This document shows, piece by piece, positions 34,427 to 43,034 of a stretch of DNA of 64,000 bases. Numbering within the stretch: the first letter of the stretch is position 1; each line of letters begins with the position of its first letter. Below the pieces are notes generated by a model. It did no database searches and was not told the origin of the DNA. It saw only the letters and a program-made list of their open reading frames with translations. The stretch comes from Tepidamorphaceae bacterium (GTDB lineage: Bacteria; Pseudomonadota; Alphaproteobacteria; Rhizobiales; JAKSCL01): contig JANQPO010000004.1 in NCBI GenBank assembly GCA_028289445.1, positions 186,001 to 250,000 of the forward strand, written 5' to 3'. Made by a program: the position numbers and the translations under genes.

Positions 34427-35956
34427 ATGGCGCTGTCTCCAAAACTCGAACTCCGGCAAGGCCAGTCCCTGGTCCTGACGCCGCAACTGCAGCAGGCGAT
34501 CAAGATGCTGCAGCTGTCGAGTCTAGACCTCGTGGCTTATGTCGAGGCCGAGTTGGAGCGCAATCCACTGCTTGAACGCGACGCCGACGACGAAAGCGAC
34601 GACCGAGATGCCGCAACGGCGTCGGAGCCTTCGACCGACGATGCAGGGGAGATCGACACCGATTGGGTTGCCGATTCTGTCGGCGAGGCCACGGAATCGA
34701 TCGCGGAACATGTCGATGCCGAACCCGAGGCGCTCTACCCAGAAGACAGCGCAGCCGACAGCGTTCCAGACATGAGCCCGGCCCCGCCCGCAGACATGGC
34801 CGGCATTCGCGGCTCCAACGGGTCGGCCGTGCCCGAAGGCGGCGCAGACTTTACCGATTACACCGCACCGCAAGAGACCCTCTTCGATCATCTGAACGCG
34901 CAATTAGCGCTTTGCGGGTTTGCCGCCGGCGACGCCCTCATCGCCCGTGCGCTGATCGATCTGATCGATGAAGCGGGTTATCTGACGGAGCCGATTGACG
35001 CCATTGCCGATCGCCTCGATGCGCCGCTTGAACAGGTAGAGGCCGTTCTGGAGCGCCTTCAGGGCTTTGAGCCGACCGGCCTCTTTGCCCGGTCGCTTGC
35101 CGAGTGTCTGGAACTGCAATTGCGCGAGCGCGGCCGCTTCGATCCGGCAATGGCCGCGCTCATCGCTCACCTGGATCTCCTGGCCAAACGGGAGCTCAGC
35201 GAACTCAAGGCGGTGTGCGGTGTCGACGACGACGACCTGGCGGACATGGTCGGCGAAATCCGGGCGCTCAATCCAAAGCCCGGCCTGGCGTTCGGCGGGG
35301 AAGCAGGACAAGCAATCGTTCCCGACATTTTCGTCACCGCCCGGCCCGATGGCAGCTGGGCCATCCAGCTCAACAGCGATGTCCTGCCCCGCATTCTTGT
35401 CAACCAGACCTATTATGCGACGGTGTCCCGCACTGCACGGCGCGATGCCGACAAGACGTTTCTTTCGACCTGCCTGCAAGACGCCAATTGGCTCGTTAAG
35501 AGTCTAGAGCAACGCGCGCGGACGATCCTGAAAGTCGCAACCGAAATCGTCCGCCAGCAAGACGGCTTCCTGGCCTACGGGATCACCCATCTCAGGCCAC
35601 TTAATCTGCGCACCGTCGCCGATGCGGTTGGGATGCACGAATCGACCGTCAGCCGCGTCACGTCGAACAAGTATATGGCGACACCGCGCGGTATCTTTGA
35701 GCTGAAATACTTCTTCACCGCCGCCATCCCGGCCACCGGCGCGGGAGAGGCCGTGTCCGCCGAGGCGGTGCGTCACAGAATTCGCGACATGATCGAGGCG
35801 GAATCGCCCGCAGCCATCTTGTCCGACGACACGATCGTAAAAATGCTGCGCGATGCAGGCATCGACATCGCCCGTCGCACGGTCGCAAAATATCGGGAAT
35901 CGATGCGAATTCCCTCCTCTGTCCAGCGCCGACGCGAAAAGCGATCCGTGATCTGA
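34427..35956 (+). CDS. rpoN: RNA polymerase sigma-54 factor RpoN
   Basis: Sigma factor for -24/-12 promoters (nitrogen and other functions). The 509 residues have the Gln/Leu-rich region I at the N-terminus (RQGQSLVLTPQLQQAIKMLQ), an acidic region II (about 45-140), the core-binding region III, and the C-terminal RpoN box in ARRTVAKYRESMRIPSSVQR. It is followed by hpf and ptsN, the typical rpoN cluster. A candidate target promoter lies before glnK at 45.4 kb. Confidence 0.97.
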   Translation: MALSPKLELRQGQSLVLTPQLQQAIKMLQLSSLDLVAYVEAELERNPLLERDADDESDDRDAATASEPSTDDAGEIDTDWVADSVGEATESIAEHVDAEPEALYPEDSAADSVPDMSPAPPADMAGIRGSNGSAVPEGGADFTDYTAPQETLFDHLNAQLALCGFAAGDALIARALIDLIDEAGYLTEPIDAIADRLDAPLEQVEAVLERLQGFEPTGLFARSLAECLELQLRERGRFDPAMAALIAHLDLLAKRELSELKAVCGVDDDDLADMVGEIRALNPKPGLAFGGEAGQAIVPDIFVTARPDGSWAIQLNSDVLPRILVNQTYYATVSRTARRDADKTFLSTCLQDANWLVKSLEQRARTILKVATEIVRQQDGFLAYGITHLRPLNLRTVADAVGMHESTVSRVTSNKYMATPRGIFELKYFFTAAIPATGAGEAVSAEAVRHRIRDMIEAESPAAILSDDTIVKMLRDAGIDIARRTVAKYRESMRIPSSVQRRREKRSVI

Positions 35957-36120
35957 TGAGACCGACCAGGGGTGCGGGCTTTGGTTGACTCGCCATGGCC
36001 CCACACTTACGGTTTGGACAAAGAATGCATGTCGGGCAATGCGGATTTAAGAGCGGGTTCGGGACCGTTTCAGCCGGACCGAGATGATGAAAACCCGGGT
36101 TATCTGGTGCATCGGGCATT

Positions 36121-36696
36121 ATGACCATTCAAATCATTGGAAAGAACATCGACGTCGGCGAGGCGCTGCGCGAACGCGTCGACGACCGACTGGATCTCGC
36201 CGCTGGAAAGTACTTCGATGGCGGCTATTCAGCCCATGTTTCAATGGAAAAATCCCGGTCCGGATTTACCGCTGATTGTACCATCCACCTTGACACCGGG
36301 ATCGCTCTTCAGGCCCACGGCGAGGGCGGCGATGCATACCACGCCTTCGACCGGGCGGCTGAGCGCCTTGAAACACGGCTACGACGCTACAAGCGACGGC
36401 TGAAGAATCACAATACGCGCGGTCCGGCGGAAGACGCGATTTCCTATCTTATCGCGCCCCAGGGCGAGGATAAGGACGACGATCCAGCCGACGACAATCC
36501 TGTTATCATCGCCGAAACGCCGTCGCGCATCCCCGTTCTCACGGTCGCCGACGCCGTTATGGCGCTCGATCTGGGCGAAGCGCCTACCGTTGTGTTTCGC
36601 CATGCCGGATCGGGCCGCATGAACGTCGTTTACCGGCGGAATGACGGTCATGTGAGTTGGGTCGATCCGCAAGTCAGCGAAACGAAAGCCGACTGA
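36121..36696 (+). CDS. hpf: Ribosome hibernation promoting factor, long form
   Basis: Binds 30S subunits and promotes 100S ribosome dimers in resting cells. The 191 residues combine the N-terminal S30AE domain (MTIQIIGKNIDVGEALRERV at the start, about 1-100) with an acidic linker and the C-terminal dimerisation domain (about 135-185, SRIPVLTVADAVMALDLGEA). Long HPF is typical of alphaproteobacteria. It lies between rpoN and ptsN on the same strand. Confidence 0.94.
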   Translation: MTIQIIGKNIDVGEALRERVDDRLDLAAGKYFDGGYSAHVSMEKSRSGFTADCTIHLDTGIALQAHGEGGDAYHAFDRAAERLETRLRRYKRRLKNHNTRGPAEDAISYLIAPQGEDKDDDPADDNPVIIAETPSRIPVLTVADAVMALDLGEAPTVVFRHAGSGRMNVVYRRNDGHVSWVDPQVSETKAD

Positions 36697-36704
36697 GGCC
36701 TATT

Positions 36705-37169
36705 GTGGATATTGCAGATTTTATCAGCAAGGACAGTGTGCTGGTCGGCCTGCGGGCCAACTCCAAGAAGCAATTGTTGACCGAGCTTGCTGAAAAAGCC
36801 GCGCGCGCCTTGAACCTGGACGATCGGATTGTCTTCGATACGCTGCTTCAGCGCGAGAGGCTTGGGTCCACCGGGATTGGATCGGGTGTCGCCATTCCCC
36901 ACGGAAAACTGCACGAGATCGACCGTATCCATGGCATGGCCGTCAAGCTTGAGGCGCCGATCGATTTCGACGCGGACGACGAGCAGCCGGTCGACACGGT
37001 GTTCCTTTTGCTGGCGCCGGAAACCGCCGGTGCCGATCATCTCAAGGCGCTGGCCCGTATTTCAAGGCTCGTTCGTCAACCCGAGTTCTTGGACAAGATC
37101 CGTAGCGCGCGCTCGGCCGACGCGCTTTACGACGTGCTCACCGGCGCGGAAGCCCGCGACGCCGCTTAA
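36705..37169 (+). CDS. ptsN: PTS IIA-like nitrogen regulatory protein PtsN (EIIA-Ntr)
   Basis: Phospho-acceptor of the nitrogen PTS (with PtsP and NPr), which controls potassium transport, stress and storage functions. The 154-residue EIIA-fructose-type domain has the phospho-accepting His66 in SGVAIPHGKL. A GTG at 36705 (MDIADFISKDSVLVGL) fits the family start; the open frame upstream overlaps hpf. It follows hpf after 8 bp. Confidence 0.94.
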   Translation: MDIADFISKDSVLVGLRANSKKQLLTELAEKAARALNLDDRIVFDTLLQRERLGSTGIGSGVAIPHGKLHEIDRIHGMAVKLEAPIDFDADDEQPVDTVFLLLAPETAGADHLKALARISRLVRQPEFLDKIRSARSADALYDVLTGAEARDAA

Positions 37170-37195
37170 GTTCGCCTCTATCCTGGGGTCCATAC

Positions 37196-37483
37196 TCAGT
37201 GAAGCGTGACCGGGCTCAAATCGAGCGTGGCCATGTTGGCGAGCGCGGCCTGCGCCGTTTCGGCGAGCGCGATCGGCGTGCCATCGGCGCGAAATACGGC
37301 AAACACAGCCACGTCAGGCGCCAGTTCCGGAGCGGTCGGAAAGCGCGCGCGGATTTCCTGTCCGGTCATCCGGCGAAAGTAGGCCCATTCGGTTCCGCCC
37401 AAAGCGGCGAGCGCCTCGGGACTGATCTCGATACGGTCGGCGAGATTGCCAACGGTGTCGGGCAACGCTTTGAAATCGGTCAT
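37196..37483 (-). CDS. DUF1150 family protein
   Basis: 95-residue protein of an alphaproteobacterial family of unknown function. Recognised by ALAALGGTEWAYFRRMTGQE and the segment VAVFAVFRADGTPIA. A GGAGG ribosome binding site lies 7 bases before the ATG at 37483. It is downstream of hsp20 on the same strand with a 23-bp gap, a pairing seen in other Rhizobiales, so the two are probably one operon. Confidence 0.88.
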   Translation of the reverse strand: MTDFKALPDTVGNLADRIEISPEALAALGGTEWAYFRRMTGQEIRARFPTAPELAPDVAVFAVFRADGTPIALAETAQAALANMATLDLSPVTLH

Positions 37484-37506
37484 CACAATACCTCCGGTGT
37501 GGCAGG

Positions 37507-37920
37507 CTACTCGGACTTAATCTCGATACGGCGCGTCATCGACTGTGGTTCAGGCCGTGTCAGATCAACGGAAAGTAAGCCATCCTTCAAATCGGCGCCG
37601 ACGACTTCGATACCGTCGACGAGGACGAACACGCGCTGAAACTGACGCGCCGCGATACCGCGATGCAGATAGGTCCGATCGGAATCCTCGGCTTGGCGGC
37701 CGCGAATGATCAGCTGGTTCTTTTCAACCGCCACATCCAGATCGTCCCGCGCGAACCCGGCAACCGCCAATGTGATCCGCAGCCGGTCGCCCGCTTCGTC
37801 GTCTGTGATCCGCTCGATATTGTAAGGCGGATAGCCATCGCCGCCCGATTTCGTAATCCGATCGAGTAGCTGCTCGATATCCTCAAAGCCGAGGAGATAT
37901 GGACTGTTCAATACACCCAT
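37507..37920 (-). CDS. Small heat-shock protein Hsp20 (IbpA family)
   Basis: ATP-independent holdase chaperone. The 137 residues carry an N-terminal arm (MGVLNSPYLLGFEDIEQLLD), an alpha-crystallin domain (about 35-125) and a C-terminal RIEIKSE tail. Start ATG 37918-37920 with GGAGG 9 bases upstream. The 5' leader can fold so that the start codon is paired (see regulatory entry). First gene of a pair with DUF1150. Confidence 0.92.
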   Translation of the reverse strand: MGVLNSPYLLGFEDIEQLLDRITKSGGDGYPPYNIERITDDEAGDRLRITLAVAGFARDDLDVAVEKNQLIIRGRQAEDSDRTYLHRGIAARQFQRVFVLVDGIEVVGADLKDGLLSVDLTRPEPQSMTRRIEIKSE

Positions 37921-37967
37921 CGAGACATCCTCCGTCCCATACAGTCGGCGACCCGACATGTCTGATG
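37918..37967 (-). promoter_or_regulatory. Possible RNA thermometer at the hsp20 start codon
   Basis: In the minus-strand transcript, CAUCAGACAU (from 37967 down to 37958) can pair with AUGUCU-C-GAUG (37928 to 37918). That gives ten base pairs with one bulged C, and it includes the AUG start codon. Between them lie the hairpin GUCGG-GUCG-CCGAC and the GGAGG. Small heat-shock genes of rhizobia often carry ROSE thermometers in this place; this one pairs the start codon rather than showing the ROSE UUGCU motif. No expression data. Confidence 0.35.
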
Positions 37968-38089
37968 GTTAGGCGCAAGCGTCATGCCCGCGCCCCGCGT
38001 TCTTACGAAAGCAACGCTTCAATGAGATGGTCGTCTAGTGCCGGTGTTTCAAGACGCCCACGATAAGCCAGACCAACGGTCCGTCGAAG

Positions 38090-39529
38090 TTACGACGTCC
38101 AGCCGCTCACCGCTTTCGTCTCCAGGAACTCCTCAAGACCGTAGACGCCGCCCTCGCGCCCATTGCCGGATTCCTTGTAGCCGCCAAACGGCGCTTCGTC
38201 CGGCAGCGATTGGCCATTGATCTGCACATTGCCCGCCCGCAGCTTGCGCGACACGCGCTTTGCCCGATCCGGATCACCGGTCTGGACATAGGCGGCAAGC
38301 CCATAGTCCGTGTCGTTGGCGATAGCGACCGCTTCGTCTTCGCTCTCGAAGGGGATCATCGCGAGCACCGGGCCGAAGATCTCTTCCCGCGCGATCGTCA
38401 TGTCGTTGTTGACGTCGGCGAAGATGGTCGGCCGGACATAGTAGCCGCGGTTAAAACCCTCCGGTCGGCCCGGCCCGCCGATCACGAGGCGCGCTCCCTC
38501 ATCGATGCCAGCCTCAATCAGCCCTTGCACCTTGTTGTACTGCGTTTCCGACACCAGCGGCCCGATATGCCGGCCTTCTTCCGCAGGATCGCCGACTTCC
38601 GTCGATTCGGCCGCTTGACGCGCGATATCGACCGCGTCTTCGTAAATTGTCCGCTCGACCAGCATCCGGGTCGGCGCGTTGCACGATTGGCCGGTGTTGT
38701 TGAAGCAATGGCGCACGCCTCGGGTCACCGCCTTCGGCAGATCGGAATCGGCGAACACGATGTTCGGCGACTTGCCGCCAAGTTCGAGCGTCACGCGCTT
38801 GACCGTGTCGGCACTCGCCTTGGTGACGGCGATACCGGCCCGGGTCGAGCCGGTCAGACTCATCATGGTGATATCCGGGTGCCGGGCCATCGCCTCGCCG
38901 ACGACCGGACCCTCGCCGTTGACCAGATTGAAGACCCCGGCCGGGAAACCCGCCTCGTCCATCATCTCCGCGAACAGCATCGAGGAGATAGGCGCGATCT
39001 CCGATGGCTTAAGCACCATGGTGCAGCCGGCAGCGACCGCCGGAACCACCTTCAGCGACACCTGGTTCATCGGCCAGTTCCACGGCGTGATCAGGCCGAC
39101 GACACCGATCGGCTCGCGCAAGATGCGGATGGATTCATCGTTTGGATCGAGTTTGTGCTCGAAGGGAAAGGTCTTCAGGATTTCGATCGTGGATTTGATC
39201 GGTCCAAGACCCGCCGCCGCCTGTGCCACCTTGGCGAGCGTCTTCGGCGCGCCCATTTCCTTCGAGATCGCGTCTGCCATTTCGTCGTAGCGGCGCTCGT
39301 AAACCTCGCCAAGCTTGGCCAAGAGCGCGATACGGTCCTCAGGCGTCGATTGGCTCCAGGTGATGAACGCTTTGTCCGCCGCCTTCACCGCGCGGTCGAG
39401 ATCGGCTTCCGACCCCATCGATACGACTGCGAACGGCGTTTCGTCGGCAGGATTGATAACTTCCAGCTCATTGGGCTCGAGCGGCGCGGCCCACTGTCCG
39501 TCGATATAGAAGTTCGTCAGGCGATCCAT
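38090..39529 (-). CDS. NAD(P)-dependent aldehyde dehydrogenase
   Basis: Oxidises an aldehyde to the acid. The 479 residues have the ALDH landmarks: TPWNWPMNQ (cofactor site), FTGSTR-type SLTGSTRAGIAV, ELGGKSPNIVF with the general-base Glu, and the nucleophile in NNTGQSCNAPTR. EEIFGPVLAMIPF is also present. The substrate is not certain. The start at ATG 39529 follows a GGGAGACGGAC site; the open frame continues upstream without similarity. Confidence 0.92.
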   Translation of the reverse strand: MDRLTNFYIDGQWAAPLEPNELEVINPADETPFAVVSMGSEADLDRAVKAADKAFITWSQSTPEDRIALLAKLGEVYERRYDEMADAISKEMGAPKTLAKVAQAAAGLGPIKSTIEILKTFPFEHKLDPNDESIRILREPIGVVGLITPWNWPMNQVSLKVVPAVAAGCTMVLKPSEIAPISSMLFAEMMDEAGFPAGVFNLVNGEGPVVGEAMARHPDITMMSLTGSTRAGIAVTKASADTVKRVTLELGGKSPNIVFADSDLPKAVTRGVRHCFNNTGQSCNAPTRMLVERTIYEDAVDIARQAAESTEVGDPAEEGRHIGPLVSETQYNKVQGLIEAGIDEGARLVIGGPGRPEGFNRGYYVRPTIFADVNNDMTIAREEIFGPVLAMIPFESEDEAVAIANDTDYGLAAYVQTGDPDRAKRVSRKLRAGNVQINGQSLPDEAPFGGYKESGNGREGGVYGLEEFLETKAVSGWTS

Positions 39530-39808
39530 GTCCGTCTCCCGTGCGATCCGCCGGCGCCATGGCCGGACATTGTGTTCGTTTCGTCCACGACATAGACCAT
39601 GGCGATGGCGTCGCCAAGACGAGATCGACGCGGCATCCATTCGTCTGCAAAAAGGATCGCCATGGCATTTGTCGCGCGCGCGTCACGATGCGGTTGGCAT
39701 CGGATTCGAGCGCGATGAGGACGGCAAGCCGGCTCCCGACCCCGAAGTCGACGCTATTGCATAAGAGGCGGCCGCCTCAGCGTCGTCGCCAATGATGGAC
39801 TGAAAGCG

Positions 39809-40366
39809 CTAGGCCGCCTCGATCCATTTGATCGAACAGCCCATCGACGGAATTTGCTCTGCCGGCCCTTTGCCGGTCTCGGCCACCTGTTTCATTGCTT
39901 CAAAGAGATCGCGACGCAGATCGTCCGGGGCCGGCGAGGCGCGCGACGCATCGAGTCTGCCGCGATACTGCAGTCCGCCATCGGCATCGAAGCCGAAGAA
40001 GTCGGGCGTGCAAATCGCGTCATAGGCCCGTGCGACCGATTGATCCTCATCGTGCAGGTAAGGAAACGGGAAGCCCTTGGCGTCCGACAAGCGCTTCATG
40101 TTGTCGAAGGAGTCGTCTGGATAATTCTTCGCGTCGTTGGAGCAGATAGCCGCGACACCGATGCCGAGCGCTTGAAGGTCCTTAGCGTCCCGGATCATCT
40201 TGTCGAGCACCGCCTTCACATAGGGACAGTGGTTGCAGATGAACATGATCAGCGTGCCCTTGGGTCCGCTGACGTCGGCGAGCGAGTAGGTCTTGCCGTC
40301 GACACCCGGCAGGCTGAAATCGGGCGCCTGCCAGCCGAAATCGCAAATCGGAGTTTGCATTGCCAT
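39809..40366 (-). CDS. Thioredoxin-like/AhpC-TSA family protein
   Basis: 185-residue cytosolic thioredoxin-fold protein with the N-terminal AhpC-TSA-like segment APDFSLPGVDGKTYSLADV and a CNHCPYVKAV motif (CxxC with the resolving Cys). It ends with a conserved SMGCSIKW. A GGAGG site 6 bases before the ATG at 40366 fixes the start. It may act as peroxiredoxin-like or disulfide reductase; the substrate is unknown. Confidence 0.85.
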   Translation of the reverse strand: MAMQTPICDFGWQAPDFSLPGVDGKTYSLADVSGPKGTLIMFICNHCPYVKAVLDKMIRDAKDLQALGIGVAAICSNDAKNYPDDSFDNMKRLSDAKGFPFPYLHDEDQSVARAYDAICTPDFFGFDADGGLQYRGRLDASRASPAPDDLRRDLFEAMKQVAETGKGPAEQIPSMGCSIKWIEAA

Positions 40367-40469
40367 CGTTTGCCTCCTGCTTCTGCCGTTCCCATTAAGC
40401 GTTGCCGAACAATAGCTCCAACACCGGCACCCGCTGCCGGGCACTAGATAAACCGATTGTCGGAAAAAT

Positions 40470-40544
40470 TGGAGCGGGCGATGAGATTTGAACTCACGAC
40501 CCCAACCTTGGCAAGGTTGTGCTCTACCCCTGAGCTACGCCCGC
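40470..40544 (-). tRNA. tRNA-Gly (anticodon GCC)
   Basis: 75 nt including an encoded CCA. The acceptor stem GCGGGCG pairs with CGCCCGC. The D arm contains AGCTCAGGGGTAGAGC, the anticodon stem-loop is CAACC-TTGCCAA-GGTTG with anticodon GCC, and the T arm contains GAGTTCAAATCTC. A run of T follows on the minus strand as terminator. Confidence 0.97.
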
Positions 40545-40669
40545 GCTCCGTTTGGCGTCCGGTCCGGACTCGCGCGTTATTGCGCAAGATTGCGGTGAAT
40601 GCAATAGGAACGCCGATGCGCCTGCGACATGAGCAGCGCGTGATTAAGAGACCCTTTCAGGAGCACCGA

Positions 40670-41167
40670 ATGCCGGCCACGCCAGACGATCTGTTCAAGC
40701 GATTGGAAGCGCTGGACATCGAGACAACGACGGTCTCGCATCCCCCTTTATTCACCGTGGCGGAATCGCAGGCGCTGCGTGGTTCGCTCCCAGGCGGCCA
40801 CTGCAAGAACCTGTTTTTGAAGGACAAAAAGGGCCAATTCTGGCTCGTGGTCTGCCTTGAAGATGCAGCGATCAATCTCAAATCGCTGGACAAGATCATC
40901 GGATCGGCACGCCTGTCATTTGCCAAAGCCGACTACTTGATGGACAAGCTCGGCGTTGAGCCTGGCGCAGTCACGCCCTTCGCGCTGATCAATGACGGTT
41001 CACAGGATGTCAACGTCGTGCTTGACGCGGCCATGCTTGAGCATGATGTGTTGAACTACCATCCGCTGACCAATGACCGCACGACGGCAATTCGCCGCAA
41101 CGACCTGATCGCCTTCATCAAGGCCTGCGGTCACGAGCCGGCGGTCGTTGCCGTCGAGGAGGCATGA
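40670..41167 (+). CDS. YbaK/ProX-type aminoacyl-tRNA deacylase
   Basis: Hydrolyses mischarged tRNA in trans (Ala-tRNA-Pro or Cys-tRNA-Pro). The 165 residues match the YbaK/ProX domain: HPPLFTVAESQALRGSLPGG, KNLFLKDKKGQFWLVV, SARLSFAKADYLMDKLGVEPGAV, and the C-terminal FIKACGHEPAVV. AGGAG lies before the ATG at 40670. The longer open frame upstream runs through the antisense strand of the tRNA and is not real. Confidence 0.9.
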   Translation: MPATPDDLFKRLEALDIETTTVSHPPLFTVAESQALRGSLPGGHCKNLFLKDKKGQFWLVVCLEDAAINLKSLDKIIGSARLSFAKADYLMDKLGVEPGAVTPFALINDGSQDVNVVLDAAMLEHDVLNYHPLTNDRTTAIRRNDLIAFIKACGHEPAVVAVEEA

Positions 41168-41189
41168 GCCGACACCGAGGACGTACACA

Positions 41190-42116
41190 ATGAGCGAGCT
41201 TTATATTCCAGGCGCAACGCCCACCGCGCAGCCTGCCGGTTCGGACGGCGATCTGATCGTCGACACGACGACGGAGCGATTCAAGGAAGACGTCATCGAC
41301 GCGTCGATGTCCGTTCCCGTGCTGGTCGACTTTTGGGCGCCATGGTGCGGTCCCTGCAAGCAACTGACGCCGACGCTGGAAAAAGCCGTCAAAGCGGCCA
41401 AGGGACGGGTGAAGCTCGTCAAGATGAACATCGACGAACACCCACAGATCGCCGGCCAGCTCAACGTTCAATCGATTCCGACCGTCTTCGTCTTCGCCGG
41501 CGGCCAGCCGGTCGACGGCTTCATGGGCGCAGTGCCGGAATCGCAAATCAATGCGCTGATCGACAAGGTGGCGGGAGCGGCGGAGCCATCCTCGGAGGAC
41601 GAAGCGCTGGCCGAGGCCGATCGCCTGTTCGCGGCGGGTGCGCTGACAGAGGCCGCGCAGATCTACGCGCGCGCCCTCCAAGTCAGCCCTCAAAACCCAG
41701 TCGCGATCGGTGGCGTCGCCCGGTGCCTGGTGCAAACCGGCGATCTGGAGCGCGCGCGCCAAACGCTAGGCCTCACGCCCCCCGAGGCAGAGAACCACGC
41801 TGCAATCATTGCCGCCAAGGCTGCGCTTGAGCTGGCCGAATCGGCCGCCGAACTCGGCGATCCAGCCGTTTTACTTGCCAAACTCGATGCCGATCCAAGC
41901 GACCACCAAGCGCGCTATGACCTGGCGCGTGTCCTCCACGCCAAGGGAGAAAATTCGGCTGCCATCAACGAACTCCTTGAAATTGTCCGCGCGGACCGCA
42001 ATTGGTCAGCTAGTGCGGCAAGAAAACTGTTGCTGCAGTTCTTCGAGGCCTGGGGGCCGCAATCGGAGTTGACGAAGGATGGCAGGCGCCGGCTTTCGGC
42101 TCTGTTGTTCTCGTGA
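41190..42116 (+). CDS. Thioredoxin-TPR protein (CnoX/YbbN-like chaperedoxin)
   Basis: 308 residues. The N-terminal thioredoxin domain has an intact WCGPC motif at 52-56 and NVQSIPTVFVFAGG with cis-Pro. The C-terminal part (about 135-305) has TPR-like helical repeats (ALAEADRLFAAGALTEAAQI and others). E. coli CnoX protects proteins from oxidative aggregation but has lost redox activity; alphaproteobacterial homologues with CxxC may keep it. It ends 35 bp before the LON-domain gene on the same strand. Confidence 0.9.
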   Translation: MSELYIPGATPTAQPAGSDGDLIVDTTTERFKEDVIDASMSVPVLVDFWAPWCGPCKQLTPTLEKAVKAAKGRVKLVKMNIDEHPQIAGQLNVQSIPTVFVFAGGQPVDGFMGAVPESQINALIDKVAGAAEPSSEDEALAEADRLFAAGALTEAAQIYARALQVSPQNPVAIGGVARCLVQTGDLERARQTLGLTPPEAENHAAIIAAKAALELAESAAELGDPAVLLAKLDADPSDHQARYDLARVLHAKGENSAAINELLEIVRADRNWSASAARKLLLQFFEAWGPQSELTKDGRRRLSALLFS

Positions 42117-42151
42117 AAGCGAACCCGGGTCAGGCTTGAAGAGGAAGCCAG

Positions 42152-42841
42152 ATGACTTTTGGGTCCAGATTGCAATCAGCGGAAGATTTTCCCGCGAGCG
42201 TCCCGGTTTTTCCGCTCACTGCGGCCTTGCTTTTGCCGCGCGGCACAATGCCGCTCAATATCTTTGAGCCGCGTTATCTGACAATGGTCGACGACGCGCT
42301 GCGATCCGAGCGGTTGATCGGCATGATCCAGCCGCAGGCAGCCGTGACGACCGGCAGCGCGCCGGAGTCGCCGGCTGGAAAAACCGATTTGTGCACGGTC
42401 GGTTGTCTCGGTCGCATCACCGGATTCCAGGAATCCGATGACGATCGATATCTCATCACACTGCGCGGTGTGTGTCGGTTTCGGATCGAGAACGAGATCG
42501 ACGCGGTGACGCCTTATCGCCAATACCGCATCGATGTGCGGGCTTTCACGAACGATCTTTGCGCATGCTCCGGCGAAGACGCAGTCGACCGCAACCGGCT
42601 GTTGGAGACGTTCCGCGCCTATCTGGACGCAAACGATATGGAGGCCGACTGGCCGAGCGTGCTTCAAGCCAACACCGAAGCGCTGGTCAACGCCCTGTCG
42701 ATGATGAGCCCCTACGGTCCGCGCGAAAAGCAGGCCCTGCTCGAAGCGGTTGACTTAAAGTCGCGCGCCGACATGTTGATCGCGATGACGGAGATGACGC
42801 TTCACGAAACGGGCGGGCCGTCGAGCGAGCATTTGCAGTAG
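42152..42841 (+). CDS. LON N-terminal (substrate-binding) domain protein
   Basis: 229-residue protein that has only the substrate-recognition domain of Lon protease. [40 protein letters not shown] and [12 protein letters not shown] are the family landmarks. No ATPase or protease domain is present, and the length is normal for this stand-alone family. The role is not known. It precedes the Trm112-like gene by 10 bp. Confidence 0.88.
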   Translation: MTFGSRLQSAEDFPASVPVFPLTAALLLPRGTMPLNIFEPRYLTMVDDALRSERLIGMIQPQAAVTTGSAPESPAGKTDLCTVGCLGRITGFQESDDDRYLITLRGVCRFRIENEIDAVTPYRQYRIDVRAFTNDLCACSGEDAVDRNRLLETFRAYLDANDMEADWPSVLQANTEALVNALSMMSPYGPREKQALLEAVDLKSRADMLIAMTEMTLHETGGPSSEHLQ

Positions 42842-42851
42842 GCGCAGAGCG

Positions 42852-43034
42852 ATGAGCGAACACACGGTCGATCCGAAACTCTTGGAGATCCTGGTCTGTC
42901 CGGTGACCAAGAAGGCGCTGGAGTATGACAAGGAGCACCAGGAGCTGATCAGCCGGGATGCAAAGCTCGCCTATCCGATCCGCGACGGTATTCCGATCAT
43001 GTTGCCGGAAGAAGCCCGGCCGCTCGAAGACTAA
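42852..43034 (+). CDS. Trm112 family (UPF0434/YcaR) protein
   Basis: 60-residue protein with the family motifs [17 protein letters not shown] and [18 protein letters not shown]. Eukaryotic and archaeal Trm112 activates methyltransferases; the bacterial role is less clear. It is convergent with the ubiquinone hydroxylase gene, with 4 bp overlap at the stops. Confidence 0.9.
   Translation: MSEHTVDPKLLEILVCPVTKKALEYDKEHQELISRDAKLAYPIRDGIPIMLPEEARPLED

Noticed and set aside
35996..36010. TGGCCCCACACTTAC before hpf as a sigma-54 promoter
   Set aside because: The GG element is present but the -12 element reads TTAC instead of TTGC and the -24 block is also off; too weak next to the clear glnK promoter.
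38210..39595. 461-codon open frame antisense to the aldehyde dehydrogenase gene
   Set aside because: A shadow frame caused by codon bias; the sense frame has all ALDH motifs.
40457..40669. N-terminal extension of the YbaK/ProX gene
   Set aside because: The extra residues (containing FELTTPTLARLCSTPELRPR) are the translated antisense strand of the tRNA-Gly gene, a known annotation artefact.
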